Below, piece after piece: positions 25,952-33,409 of a stretch of DNA of 64,000 nt. The DNA lies in contig NZ_CP141587.1 of the NCBI RefSeq assembly GCF_035593985.1, positions 124,001 through 188,000 of the forward strand, given 5' to 3'. Position 1 is the stretch's first letter. Each line of letters begins with the position of its first letter. The position numbers and the translations under genes are program-made. Origin of the DNA: Sphingomonas sp. LY29. Lineage in GTDB: Bacteria; Pseudomonadota; Alphaproteobacteria; Sphingomonadales; Sphingomonadaceae. Below the pieces are notes generated by a model. The model searched no databases. It was not told where the DNA came from and saw only the letters and a list, made by a program, of their open reading frames with translations.

Positions 25952-27144
25952 TCAAATTCCCCGATTAGTAAGTCTTCGGTTCGGCCAGTGATTTTGGCCA
26001 TGCCAAGGTCGCCGCGCCTCGAGCCTTCGATGCGCACTGGGGCAAAACCGTCGCTATGCCCCTTGGCACCATTCTCGATCAGCACGGTCTGGCGAGTCCC
26101 GATGAGGCTGTCGAGCCAGTCCGAACGGCGGCGGGCGGCAGTTTCACGAAGCTGGGCGGCGCGGGCCTTGATCAGGCCGCGATCAAGTTGCGGCATCCGG
26201 GCGGCGGGGGTGTTGGGGCGCGGCGAAAATGGGAAGACGTGGGCCGTGACGATCTCGCAATCGTCGATCAGCGCGCGGGTGTTTGCGGCGGCTTCTTCGC
26301 TTTCGGTCGGAAAGCCCGCGATCAGGTCGGCGCCGATCGTCACGTCCGAGCGGGCAGCCTTCAGCCGCTCGATCGTCGCCACCGCCTGAGCACGGCTGTG
26401 CCGACGCTTCATCCGCTTCAGGATCAAGTCGTCGCCGGCCTGAAGCGACAGGTGGAAATGCGGAAGCATCCGCTGCTCACCGGCCACGAGCTCAAGCAAC
26501 GCATCGTCGATTTCGATACTGTCGAGCGAGGAAAGCCGGAGACGACGAAGCGCTGGCAGGTCGCGGAGCAGTAGCTGGCACAACAGCCCCAGCGACGGCT
26601 CGTAGCTTGTGATGTCGACGCCCGTCAGCACGATCTCGCGAGCGCCCGCGTCGAGTTCGCGTTGCACGGCCGACCGCACAGCCTCGTAAGGAAGCGAGCG
26701 CGACGGCCCACGTGCCTGCCAGATCGAGCAGAAGGTGCAACGGTGGTCGCAGCCGGTCTGGATCGCAACAAAGCTTCGGACGCGCTGCAGGAAACCCGCG
26801 GCCACGATGGGGGCGGGTGCAGTCATGACGTCGGACACGAGCGAGGGCGCGTCTCTGTGGAACGATGCAGCCAGATATTTGTCGGCGTTGCCGATCACCC
26901 GATCGACCTCGGGCATGGCCGCGAAGGTATCTGCGTCGAGCTGTACCGCGCACCCGGTCACGAAGATCCGCTTATCGGGCCGTTCGCGGTGGGCGCGGCG
27001 GATCGCCTGGCGTGTCTGGCGGACAGCCTCGTTGGTCACGGCGCAGCTGTTGACGATGATCGTGTCGTCGCCCGCCAGCGCGCGCATCGTCTCGCTCTCG
27101 GCGAAATTCAGCCGGCAGCCGAGCGTGATCGTCTCCGCGCCCAT
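25948..27144 (-). CDS. mtaB: tRNA t6A37 methylthiotransferase MtaB
   Basis: This radical-SAM enzyme converts t6A37 to ms2t6A37 in tRNAs that read ANN codons. The 398-residue protein has the N-terminal methylthiotransferase domain with Cys10, Cys34 and Cys65 for the auxiliary Fe-S cluster. The radical-SAM cluster motif is CDHRCTFC (Cys132, 136, 139), and a short TRAM-like end follows. GVDITSYEPSLG is typical of MtaB, not of MiaB or RimO. It overlaps dapF by one base and ftsY by four. Confidence 0.94.
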   Translation of the reverse strand: MGAETITLGCRLNFAESETMRALAGDDTIIVNSCAVTNEAVRQTRQAIRRAHRERPDKRIFVTGCAVQLDADTFAAMPEVDRVIGNADKYLAASFHRDAPSLVSDVMTAPAPIVAAGFLQRVRSFVAIQTGCDHRCTFCSIWQARGPSRSLPYEAVRSAVQRELDAGAREIVLTGVDITSYEPSLGLLCQLLLRDLPALRRLRLSSLDSIEIDDALLELVAGEQRMLPHFHLSLQAGDDLILKRMKRRHSRAQAVATIERLKAARSDVTIGADLIAGFPTESEEAAANTRALIDDCEIVTAHVFPFSPRPNTPAARMPQLDRGLIKARAAQLRETAARRRSDWLDSLIGTRQTVLIENGAKGHSDGFAPVRIEGSRRGDLGMAKITGRTEDLLIGEFE

Positions 27145-27944
27145 CAGGCAAGCGCCTCAAGGTCGATCTCGCCCGCGAAAACGTGCGTCGCTTCGCCGCG
27201 CATGCGGATTGGCGTTCCCGGCGCCCAAGCGATCGTCAGCGAACCGCCCTTCATCGTCACGCGCACGGGCGACATCGCTTTCTTCTGTCGGATTGCGGCG
27301 ACTGCGGTCGCGCACGCACCCGTTCCGCAGGCCATTGTCAGGCCCGCGCCGCGTTCCCAGGTTCGAAGGAGAATGCCGTCGGCGACGATTTGCGCCACGT
27401 TGACGTTGATCCGCTCCGGGAAAGCGGGATCATGCTCGATCGACGGCCCGATTTCGACGAGCGCAGCCTCGTCGATTTCTTTGACGAAGAAAACCAGATG
27501 CGGATTGCCGACGTTGACCGCCATCGGCGCTTCGAGGTCGCCCCAGCTAAGGGGAAGAGCGGCCGTGTCCATTGGATCGGCGAGCGGGATCGCGTCCCAG
27601 TCGAAGCGTGGCTCGGCCATCGATACTTCGACATCGCTTCCCTCGATCGAGCCGTCAAGAATGCGCCCCTCGGCCTCGATCGTGGCCGCCCCCGTCAGCG
27701 CGACGACACAGCGCGTGGCGTTGCCGCAGGCCTCTGCGGGGGACCCGTCCGCGTTCCAGATCGACATACGCAACGCCGCGACGTCGCTCGGCTCGAGCAG
27801 GACCAATTGATCGAAGCCGATCCCGGTGTGGCGATCGCCAAGGGCCTTGGCGAGAGTGGGCGTGACCGTCACCGGATCGAGGCGGCCGTCGATCACAACG
27901 AAATCGTTGCCCAGTCCATGCATCTTGTGGAATTGCCGCGTCAC
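27144..27944 (-). CDS. dapF: Diaminopimelate epimerase
   Basis: DapF interconverts LL- and meso-diaminopimelate for lysine and peptidoglycan synthesis. The 266-residue product has the two catalytic cysteines: Cys73 in AEACGNATRC and Cys206 in MACGTGACATA. The start region KMHGLGNDFVVIDGR is classical. GTG 27944 is selected because it gives the family-typical N-terminus; no strong ribosome site is present. It opens a six-gene overlapping chain on the minus strand and diverges from the DUF924 gene with only 25 bases between start codons. Confidence 0.96.
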   Translation of the reverse strand: MTRQFHKMHGLGNDFVVIDGRLDPVTVTPTLAKALGDRHTGIGFDQLVLLEPSDVAALRMSIWNADGSPAEACGNATRCVVALTGAATIEAEGRILDGSIEGSDVEVSMAEPRFDWDAIPLADPMDTAALPLSWGDLEAPMAVNVGNPHLVFFVKEIDEAALVEIGPSIEHDPAFPERINVNVAQIVADGILLRTWERGAGLTMACGTGACATAVAAIRQKKAMSPVRVTMKGGSLTIAWAPGTPIRMRGEATHVFAGEIDLEALA

Positions 27945-27969
27945 GTTCGGCGACTTAGGGAGGCGGGCG

Positions 27970-28542
27970 ATGACTGTCCACCTTGCCCCCGACACCCGCC
28001 CCGCCGACGCGGCCCCTGCCGTGCTGCGCTTCTGGTTCGACGAGGTGGGGCAGGAGCGATGGTTCGTGAAGGACCCCGTGCTGGATGCGGAGATCCGGAA
28101 GCGGTTCGGCGCGCTCAGCGATCACTTGGCGACGAGCGACTTGAACGGGTGGAGCGACACGCCTGAAACGCTGCTGGCGGCAGTCATTCTTATCGACCAA
28201 TTTTCGCGCAACATTCATCGCGGGTCACCGAAGGCGTTTCGAGGCGATGCAGCGGCACGTCGTCTCACCATGGCGGCATTCGAACGGGGCTGGGACCGCA
28301 GCATGACCGACGACCAGCGACAGTTCCTGCTGATGCCGTTGATGCATAGTGAGGACATCGCCGCCCAGCGCCGCTCGGTGGACGAGTTCCGTCGGCTTGG
28401 GCGGGGCGAGCAAATCGATTTCGCGCACCGCCACCTCGACCAGATCGAGCGGTTCGGCCGCTTTCCCGGTCGCAATGAGGCGCTCGGCCGTCGGTCGACG
28501 GAGGCGGAGCAACGCGCGCTCGACGATGGCGCCGCCTTCTGA
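27970..28542 (+). CDS. DUF924 family protein
   Basis: This 190-residue protein of the DUF924 family has VLRFWFDE near the N-terminus, ILIDQFSRNIHRG in the centre and LMPLMHSEDIAAQ later. The fold is expected to be all-helical and TPR-like. The function is unknown. GGGAGG six bases before ATG 27970 fixes the start, which lies inside the short region shared with the divergent dapF. Nothing in the neighbourhood points to a role. Confidence 0.88.
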   Translation: MTVHLAPDTRPADAAPAVLRFWFDEVGQERWFVKDPVLDAEIRKRFGALSDHLATSDLNGWSDTPETLLAAVILIDQFSRNIHRGSPKAFRGDAAARRLTMAAFERGWDRSMTDDQRQFLLMPLMHSEDIAAQRRSVDEFRRLGRGEQIDFAHRHLDQIERFGRFPGRNEALGRRSTEAEQRALDDGAAF

Positions 28543-28686
28543 ATCTTGACCTCGCGCCGCCCACGGCGTAGGGCGCATTCGTCTTCACGGACACACATTG
28601 ATGGGCGCGTCTACGGATGCACGCTGGCCGGCGATGGTTCGCCCGCCGGCGTTTCATGCGTTTTTGCTCCGCATCGGGAGATTTTG

Positions 28687-30165
28687 ATGTTCGAGTCCCT
28701 CAGCGATCGCCTTGGCGGCGTCTTCGACAAGCTTCGCGGCCGCGGCGCCTTGTCGGAAGACGACGTGCGTTCGGCGATGCGCGAAGTGCGCGTGGCGCTG
28801 CTGGAAGCCGACGTCGCCCTGCCGGTCGCGCGCGACTTTGTCGAAAAGGTCACGGAAAAGGCGGTCGGGCAGGACGTGATCCGGTCGATCACGCCGGGGC
28901 AGATGGTCGTCAAGATCGTCAATGACGCGCTGGTCGAGATGCTTGGCGGCGAAGGCAGCGACGGGCAGGGGGCCGAACTGCACCTCGACGTCAATCCGCC
29001 GGCCGTGGTGATGATGGTCGGGCTTCAGGGGTCGGGCAAGACCACGACGACCGCGAAGCTCGCTAAGCGGCTGACCTCGCGCGACCGCAAGAAGGTGCTG
29101 ATGGCGTCGCTCGACGTCGCACGCCCTGCGGCGCAGGAGCAGCTCGCGGTCCTCGGTCGCCAAGCGGGCGTCGACACGCTGCCGATCGTCGCCGGCCAGT
29201 CGCCGGTGCAGATCGCCGAGCGAGCGCTGCAGTCGGCCAAGCTGCAGGGCTATGACGTCGTCATGCTCGACACCGCGGGTCGTCTGCATGTCGACGATGC
29301 GCTGATGGCGGAGATGAAGGCGGTCGCGACCGCCTCGCGCCCGGTCGAGACGCTGCTGGTCGTCGACAGCCTGACCGGTCAGGACGCGGTCAACGTTGCC
29401 AAGGGCTTCGCGGGTCAGGTCGAGATTTCCGGCGTTGTGCTGACGCGGATGGACGGCGACGCCCGCGGCGGCGCGGCGCTCAGCATGCGCGCGGTCACCG
29501 GCAAGCCGATCAAGTTTGCCGGCACGGGCGAAGGCCTCGACGCGATCGAAGCGTTTCACCCGAGCCGCGTTGCTGGCCGCATCCTCGGCATGGGCGACGT
29601 CGTCAGCCTGGTCGAGCGCGCGGCCGAGACGGTCAAGGTCGAGGACGCGGAAAGGCTCGCGGCCAAGATGGCCAAGGGCAAATTCGACCTCGATGATCTT
29701 CGCATGCAAATCCAGCAGATGCAGCGCATGGGCGGGCTCGGCGCGCTCGCGTCGATGATGCCGGGTATGAAGGCGATGAAGGGCGCGGCCAACGTCGACG
29801 ACAAGGCGCTGGTCCGGCTCGAGGCGATGATGTCGTCGATGACCGCCAAGGAGCGGGCCAAGCCCGAACTGATCAACGCCAAGCGCAAGATCCGCGTGGC
29901 GAAGGGCAGCGGGACCACCGTTCAGGAGGTCAACAAGCTGCTCAAGATGCACCAGGAAATGGCCAACGCCATGAAGAAGCTCAAGAAGATGGGCGGCTTC
30001 GGAAAGCTGGCGGCGATGTTCTCGGGCGGCGGGATGGAAAAGGCGCTGGGCGATCTGTCGCAGGGCGGTCTGCCCGGCAACAAGATGCCGCAAATCCCTG
30101 GGCTTCCCGGCGGAGCGGCACCGTTCAACCTGCCGCCCGGCTTCAACAAATTCACAAAGAAATAA
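28687..30165 (+). CDS. ffh: Signal recognition particle protein Ffh
   Basis: Ffh binds signal sequences and, with 4.5S RNA, delivers ribosomes to FtsY. The 492-residue product has the N domain (MFESLSDRLGGVFDKLRGRG), the G domain (G1 GLQGSGKTTTTAK, G3 DTAGRLHVDD, G4 TRMDGDARGG) and a Met-rich M domain (QMQRMGGLGALASMMPGM, then LKMHQEMANAMKKLKKMGG). GGGAG five bases before ATG 28687 fixes the start. It begins the conserved ffh-rpsP-rimM-trmD-rplS order. No 4.5S RNA gene was recognised in the window. Confidence 0.98.
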   Translation: MFESLSDRLGGVFDKLRGRGALSEDDVRSAMREVRVALLEADVALPVARDFVEKVTEKAVGQDVIRSITPGQMVVKIVNDALVEMLGGEGSDGQGAELHLDVNPPAVVMMVGLQGSGKTTTTAKLAKRLTSRDRKKVLMASLDVARPAAQEQLAVLGRQAGVDTLPIVAGQSPVQIAERALQSAKLQGYDVVMLDTAGRLHVDDALMAEMKAVATASRPVETLLVVDSLTGQDAVNVAKGFAGQVEISGVVLTRMDGDARGGAALSMRAVTGKPIKFAGTGEGLDAIEAFHPSRVAGRILGMGDVVSLVERAAETVKVEDAERLAAKMAKGKFDLDDLRMQIQQMQRMGGLGALASMMPGMKAMKGAANVDDKALVRLEAMMSSMTAKERAKPELINAKRKIRVAKGSGTTVQEVNKLLKMHQEMANAMKKLKKMGGFGKLAAMFSGGGMEKALGDLSQGGLPGNKMPQIPGLPGGAAPFNLPPGFNKFTKK

Positions 30166-30190
30166 ACGAACTCACTGAAAGGAATAGATT

Positions 30191-30712
30191 ATGGCAGTTG
30201 CAATTCGTCTGGCCCGTGGCGGCTCCAAGAAGCGTCCCTATTACCGCGTCGTTGTCGCCGACAGCCGCAATTCGCGCGACGGTCGCTTCATCGAAAAGGT
30301 CGGCACCTACAATCCGCTGCTCGCCAAGGATTCGCCCGAGCGCGTCAAGCTCGACGCCGATCGCATTTCGCATTGGCTGAGCGTCGGCGCGCAGCCGTCG
30401 GACCGTGTCGCCCGCTTCCTCGATGCCGCCGGCATCAAGGAGCGCGCTGCTCGCAACAATCCGAAGAAGGCCGAACCGGGCGAGAAGGCCAAGGAGCGCG
30501 CCGAGGAGCGTGCGACCAAGCAGGCCGAAGCCGAGGAAGCCCGCAAGGCCGCTGAAGCCGCTCCGGTCGAAGAAGCCGCCGCTGAAGAGCCGGCCGCCGA
30601 AGAAGCCAACGAAGCAACCCCGAACACCGACGCGGGCGACGATGTCGCTGCCGTCAGCGGTGAGAGCGACCAGTCGCCGGCCGAGGGCGAAGCCGAAGCT
30701 AAGGCCGAATAA
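30191..30712 (+). CDS. rpsP: Ribosomal protein bS16 with long acidic/alanine tail
   Basis: bS16 is a 30S assembly protein of usually 80-90 residues. The first 80 residues here ([43 protein letters not shown]) are canonical. A further 90 residues rich in Ala, Glu and Lys follow, first basic ([19 protein letters not shown]), then acidic ([12 protein letters not shown]). Extended tails are known in alphaproteobacteria and are probably disordered and surface-exposed; a role is not established. GAAAGGA precedes ATG 30191. It is 26 bases after ffh and two bases before rimM. Confidence 0.97.
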   Translation: MAVAIRLARGGSKKRPYYRVVVADSRNSRDGRFIEKVGTYNPLLAKDSPERVKLDADRISHWLSVGAQPSDRVARFLDAAGIKERAARNNPKKAEPGEKAKERAEERATKQAEAEEARKAAEAAPVEEAAAEEPAAEEANEATPNTDAGDDVAAVSGESDQSPAEGEAEAKAE

Positions 30713-30714
30713 TC

Positions 30715-31212
30715 ATGTCAGCTTCGGCGACCGACAAACGCGTGGCGTTGGCTGCGGTCGCCGGAGCGCATGGCATCAAGGGCGAGGTTCGCCTGAAGCT
30801 GTTTGCGGACAGCGTCGAGAGCCTCGCCCGCCATTCGACCGTCTCGCTGGGTGGGGAGCCGCGTCGGCTGCTTTCCGCCAAGCTTGGCGGCAAGACGGTC
30901 ATCGCCCGCTTCGAAGGCGTGGCCGACCGCACCGCAGCCGAAGCGCTTCGCGGCCAATTGGTCGAAGTCGATCGCGCTGCGCTTCCCCCGCTGGAAGACG
31001 GCGAATATTATCACGCTGACCTGATCGGGCTTCCCTGCGTCGATGGAGACGGCGCAACGTTGGGCACGGTGGCGGGGATCGAGGATTTCGGTGCTGGCGA
31101 TCTGCTCGAAGTCGAGAAGCCGGACGGTAAGCGATCGCTGATCCCGTTCCGCGAACCGATCGCGGTGCTTGAAGAAAGCCGCGTCGTCCTCGACCCCGAC
31201 TTTCTCGCCTAG
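30715..31212 (+). CDS. rimM: Ribosome maturation factor RimM
   Basis: RimM binds uS19 and helps 30S maturation. The 165-residue protein has the RimM N-terminal barrel (VAGAHGIKGEVRLKLFADS, GVADRTAAEALRGQLVEVDR) and the PRC-barrel domain (EYYHADLIGLPCVDGDG, then LIPFREPIAV). The gene starts two bases after rpsP. Unusually, trmD does not follow at once: an oxidoreductase gene on the opposite strand overlaps the rimM stop by four bases. Confidence 0.96.
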   Translation: MSASATDKRVALAAVAGAHGIKGEVRLKLFADSVESLARHSTVSLGGEPRRLLSAKLGGKTVIARFEGVADRTAAEALRGQLVEVDRAALPPLEDGEYYHADLIGLPCVDGDGATLGTVAGIEDFGAGDLLEVEKPDGKRSLIPFREPIAVLEESRVVLDPDFLA

Positions 31213-32135
31213 GACGCTTCCCTCACAAGCGGCTGCTTCTGCGCCAGATCGTTACGGATCGTCGTCGCGGCCACGCCGCCTTCGCCCATCGCATGGCTGA
31301 TCTGATCGAGGCCCAGGACCACGTCGCCCGCGGCGTAGACGCCCTCGATCCCGGTCCGCTGGTGCGAATCCACCTTGATGCAGGCATCGCCCGCAAGGCT
31401 CGCACCCAGCATTTCAGCAAGTTGAGTGTGCGTGTCGCTCCCAAGCGCGGGGTAGACGCTGGCGAAGTCATGACGCCCCGATGGTGTGACCAGGATGATC
31501 GTCTCGTCGCCAGGCTCGATCGCTTCAACCGGACCGTCGACGATGGTGATTCCCAGCCCCGTCAGTTCGGATCGATCATGCTCGCTCAATTCATGCGGGC
31601 CGTCCGGCGCAATGATCGTCAGATCGTCGGTGTAGCTTCGCAGGAAGCGGGCTTCGGCGGCGCCATTTTCATGCGTACCGATCACCCCGACCTTCTTGTC
31701 GGTCACCTCATAGCCGTCGCAGATCGGGCAGTATCGGATCAGCCCGCGAGCCATGGCGTCGTCATGAAGTTCCGGGTCCATCGGGGGGCGGCGATTGGTG
31801 ACGCCCGTCGCCAGCAGGATCGATCGAGCGGTCACCGGCCCGGCCCCCCATTCGGCGGTGAACGAGCCATCGTCATTCTTTTCGATCCGGGTCACCTGAC
31901 CGTCCTCGATCCGCGTGCCGTAAAGACGCGCCTGTTCCTTCATCCGGTCGAGCAGGTCCTTGCCGTTGATGCCTTCGGGGTAGCCAGCATGGTTGTGGCT
32001 CATCGGGATCCACGCCGCCCGGCTTTTGCCGCCATCGACGACCATGATGTCGAGATGAAAGCGCGAGAGGTAGATGGCCGCGGTCAGCCCCGCAGGGCCT
32101 CCGCCGATGACGAGGCAGTCGAGGGGCTTGTCCAT
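31209..32135 (-). CDS. Thioredoxin reductase-like FAD/NAD(P) oxidoreductase
   Basis: This 308-residue flavoprotein has the two-dinucleotide-fold layout of thioredoxin reductases: FAD site [18 protein letters not shown], central ATGVTNRRP and the second FAD site [17 protein letters not shown] CxxC pair occurs in [10 protein letters not shown], where thioredoxin reductase has CATCDG. The NAD(P) region reads [15 protein letters not shown] rather than the usual GGGDSA. It may reduce thioredoxin or another disulfide partner; bacillithiol-type and ferredoxin reductases are alternatives. It is inserted on the opposite strand between rimM and trmD. The start at ATG 32135 removes an unrelated upstream extension. 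Confidence 0.87.
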   Translation of the reverse strand: MDKPLDCLVIGGGPAGLTAAIYLSRFHLDIMVVDGGKSRAAWIPMSHNHAGYPEGINGKDLLDRMKEQARLYGTRIEDGQVTRIEKNDDGSFTAEWGAGPVTARSILLATGVTNRRPPMDPELHDDAMARGLIRYCPICDGYEVTDKKVGVIGTHENGAAEARFLRSYTDDLTIIAPDGPHELSEHDRSELTGLGITIVDGPVEAIEPGDETIILVTPSGRHDFASVYPALGSDTHTQLAEMLGASLAGDACIKVDSHQRTGIEGVYAAGDVVLGLDQISHAMGEGGVAATTIRNDLAQKQPLVREAS

Positions 32136-32191
32136 TCGCCCCCAATGCCGGGCATGGCGTGGCGGTTCCGCTTGGGCTAACGGCGCCAGCA

Positions 32192-32914
32192 ATGAGTTTC
32201 CGCGCGACCGTCCTGACCCTGTATCCGGAGATGTTCCCGGGACCGCTCGGCACGAGCCTGGCCGGGCGTGCATTGGGGGAGGGCGTCTGGAGCCTCGATA
32301 CCCGCAATCTTCGTGACCACGCGATCGACAAGCATCGTACCGTCGACGACACGCCCGCGGGCGGCGGGGCGGGCATGGTGCTTCGCTGCGACGTGCTCGC
32401 CGCGGCGATCGATAGCGTTGCCGACGGTCGCCCCGTGCTGGCCATGACCCCACGCGGAGCGCCGCTTAGCCAACAGCGGGTCCGGCAACTGGCGGCGGGT
32501 GAGGGGGCGATCGTTCTGTGCGGCCGGTTCGAAGGCTTCGACGAGCGCATCTTCGAGGCGCGCGCGGTCGAGCCGGTCAGCATCGGCGACTACATCCTGT
32601 CCGGTGGAGAACTGGGCGCGATGGTGCTGCTCGACGCTTGCATTCGACTGCTCCCCGGCGTAATGGGCGCGGCCTCCAGTGGAGAGGAGGAGAGCTTCGA
32701 AGAAGGTCTCCTGGAATATCCGCACTATACCCGACCCGCCATATGGGAAGGACGCACGATCCCCGAAGTGCTGCGATCGGGGGATCATGCGAAGATCGCT
32801 GCGTGGCGAAAGCAACGCTCGATCGACGATACACGGCTACGGCGGCCGGACCTGATCGAGCGCCATGGGGGTGCTCGGGAGGCGTCGCCCTCTGGTGCGC
32901 AGCGTGAAAAATAG
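32192..32914 (+). CDS. trmD: tRNA (guanine-N1)-methyltransferase TrmD
   Basis: TrmD makes m1G37, which prevents +1 frameshifting. The 240-residue SPOUT enzyme has [17 protein letters not shown] at the start, [17 protein letters not shown], the trefoil-knot SAM site in [12 protein letters not shown] and [15 protein letters not shown], and the C-terminal [21 protein letters not shown]. It should share a transcript with rimM, but the intervening gene runs the other way. It needs its own promoter in the 56 bases from 32136 to 32191 or read-through from rimM. rplS follows 14 bases later. Confidence 0.97.
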   Translation: MSFRATVLTLYPEMFPGPLGTSLAGRALGEGVWSLDTRNLRDHAIDKHRTVDDTPAGGGAGMVLRCDVLAAAIDSVADGRPVLAMTPRGAPLSQQRVRQLAAGEGAIVLCGRFEGFDERIFEARAVEPVSIGDYILSGGELGAMVLLDACIRLLPGVMGAASSGEEESFEEGLLEYPHYTRPAIWEGRTIPEVLRSGDHAKIAAWRKQRSIDDTRLRRPDLIERHGGAREASPSGAQREK

Positions 32915-32928
32915 GGTTTGATCCAGTC

Positions 32929-33324
32929 ATGAACCTCATCCAGACGCTCGAGGCCGAACAGGTCGCCGAGCTCTCCAAGCTCCGCCCGATCCCCGAATTC
33001 CGTCCCGGCGACACGCTGAAGGTCGGCGTGAAGGTCACCGAAGGCGAGCGCAGCCGCGTTCAGATGTACGAAGGCGTGTGCATCGCCCGTGCGAACAAGG
33101 GCGTGAATTCGAACTTCACCGTCCGCAAAATCAGCTTCGGCGAAGGCGTCGAGCGCGTGTTCCCGCTCTACTCGCCCGCGCTGGCTTCGATCGAAGTCGT
33201 TCGTCGCGGCGCGGTCCGTCGCGCAAAGCTCTATTATCTGCGCGGTCGCCGCGGCAAATCGGCACGTATCGCCGAACGTCGCGACACGCGTCCCGCCAAG
33301 GGCACCGAGAAGAGCGACAGCTAA
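32929..33324 (+). CDS. rplS: Ribosomal protein bL19
   Basis: bL19 sits at the 30S/50S interface. The 131-residue product has the canonical [40 protein letters not shown] and [21 protein letters not shown] blocks. A basic tail of about 15 residues longer than E. coli's follows. A terminator comes directly after at 33358, closing the ffh operon. Confidence 0.98.
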   Translation: MNLIQTLEAEQVAELSKLRPIPEFRPGDTLKVGVKVTEGERSRVQMYEGVCIARANKGVNSNFTVRKISFGEGVERVFPLYSPALASIEVVRRGAVRRAKLYYLRGRRGKSARIAERRDTRPAKGTEKSDS

Positions 33325-33357
33325 GCTTTACCAATCCGCCGCAAGGCGCGATGAAGG

Positions 33358-33388
33358 GGGCGTCCGGTTCGATCCGGGCGCCCTTTTT
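33358..33388 (+). terminator. Rho-independent terminator after rplS
   Basis: GGGCGTCCGG (33358-33367) pairs with CCGGGCGCCC (33374-33383), with one G-T pair and a six-base loop, followed by TTTTT. Confidence 0.88.
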
Positions 33389-33409
33389 CGTTGCCGGAAG
33401 GTCCTGTCT

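Noticed and set aside
28627..28650. GCCGGCG...CGCCGGC hairpin before ffh
   Set aside because: The stem is short and GC-only, without a direct T-run. Such pairs arise often by chance in this composition.
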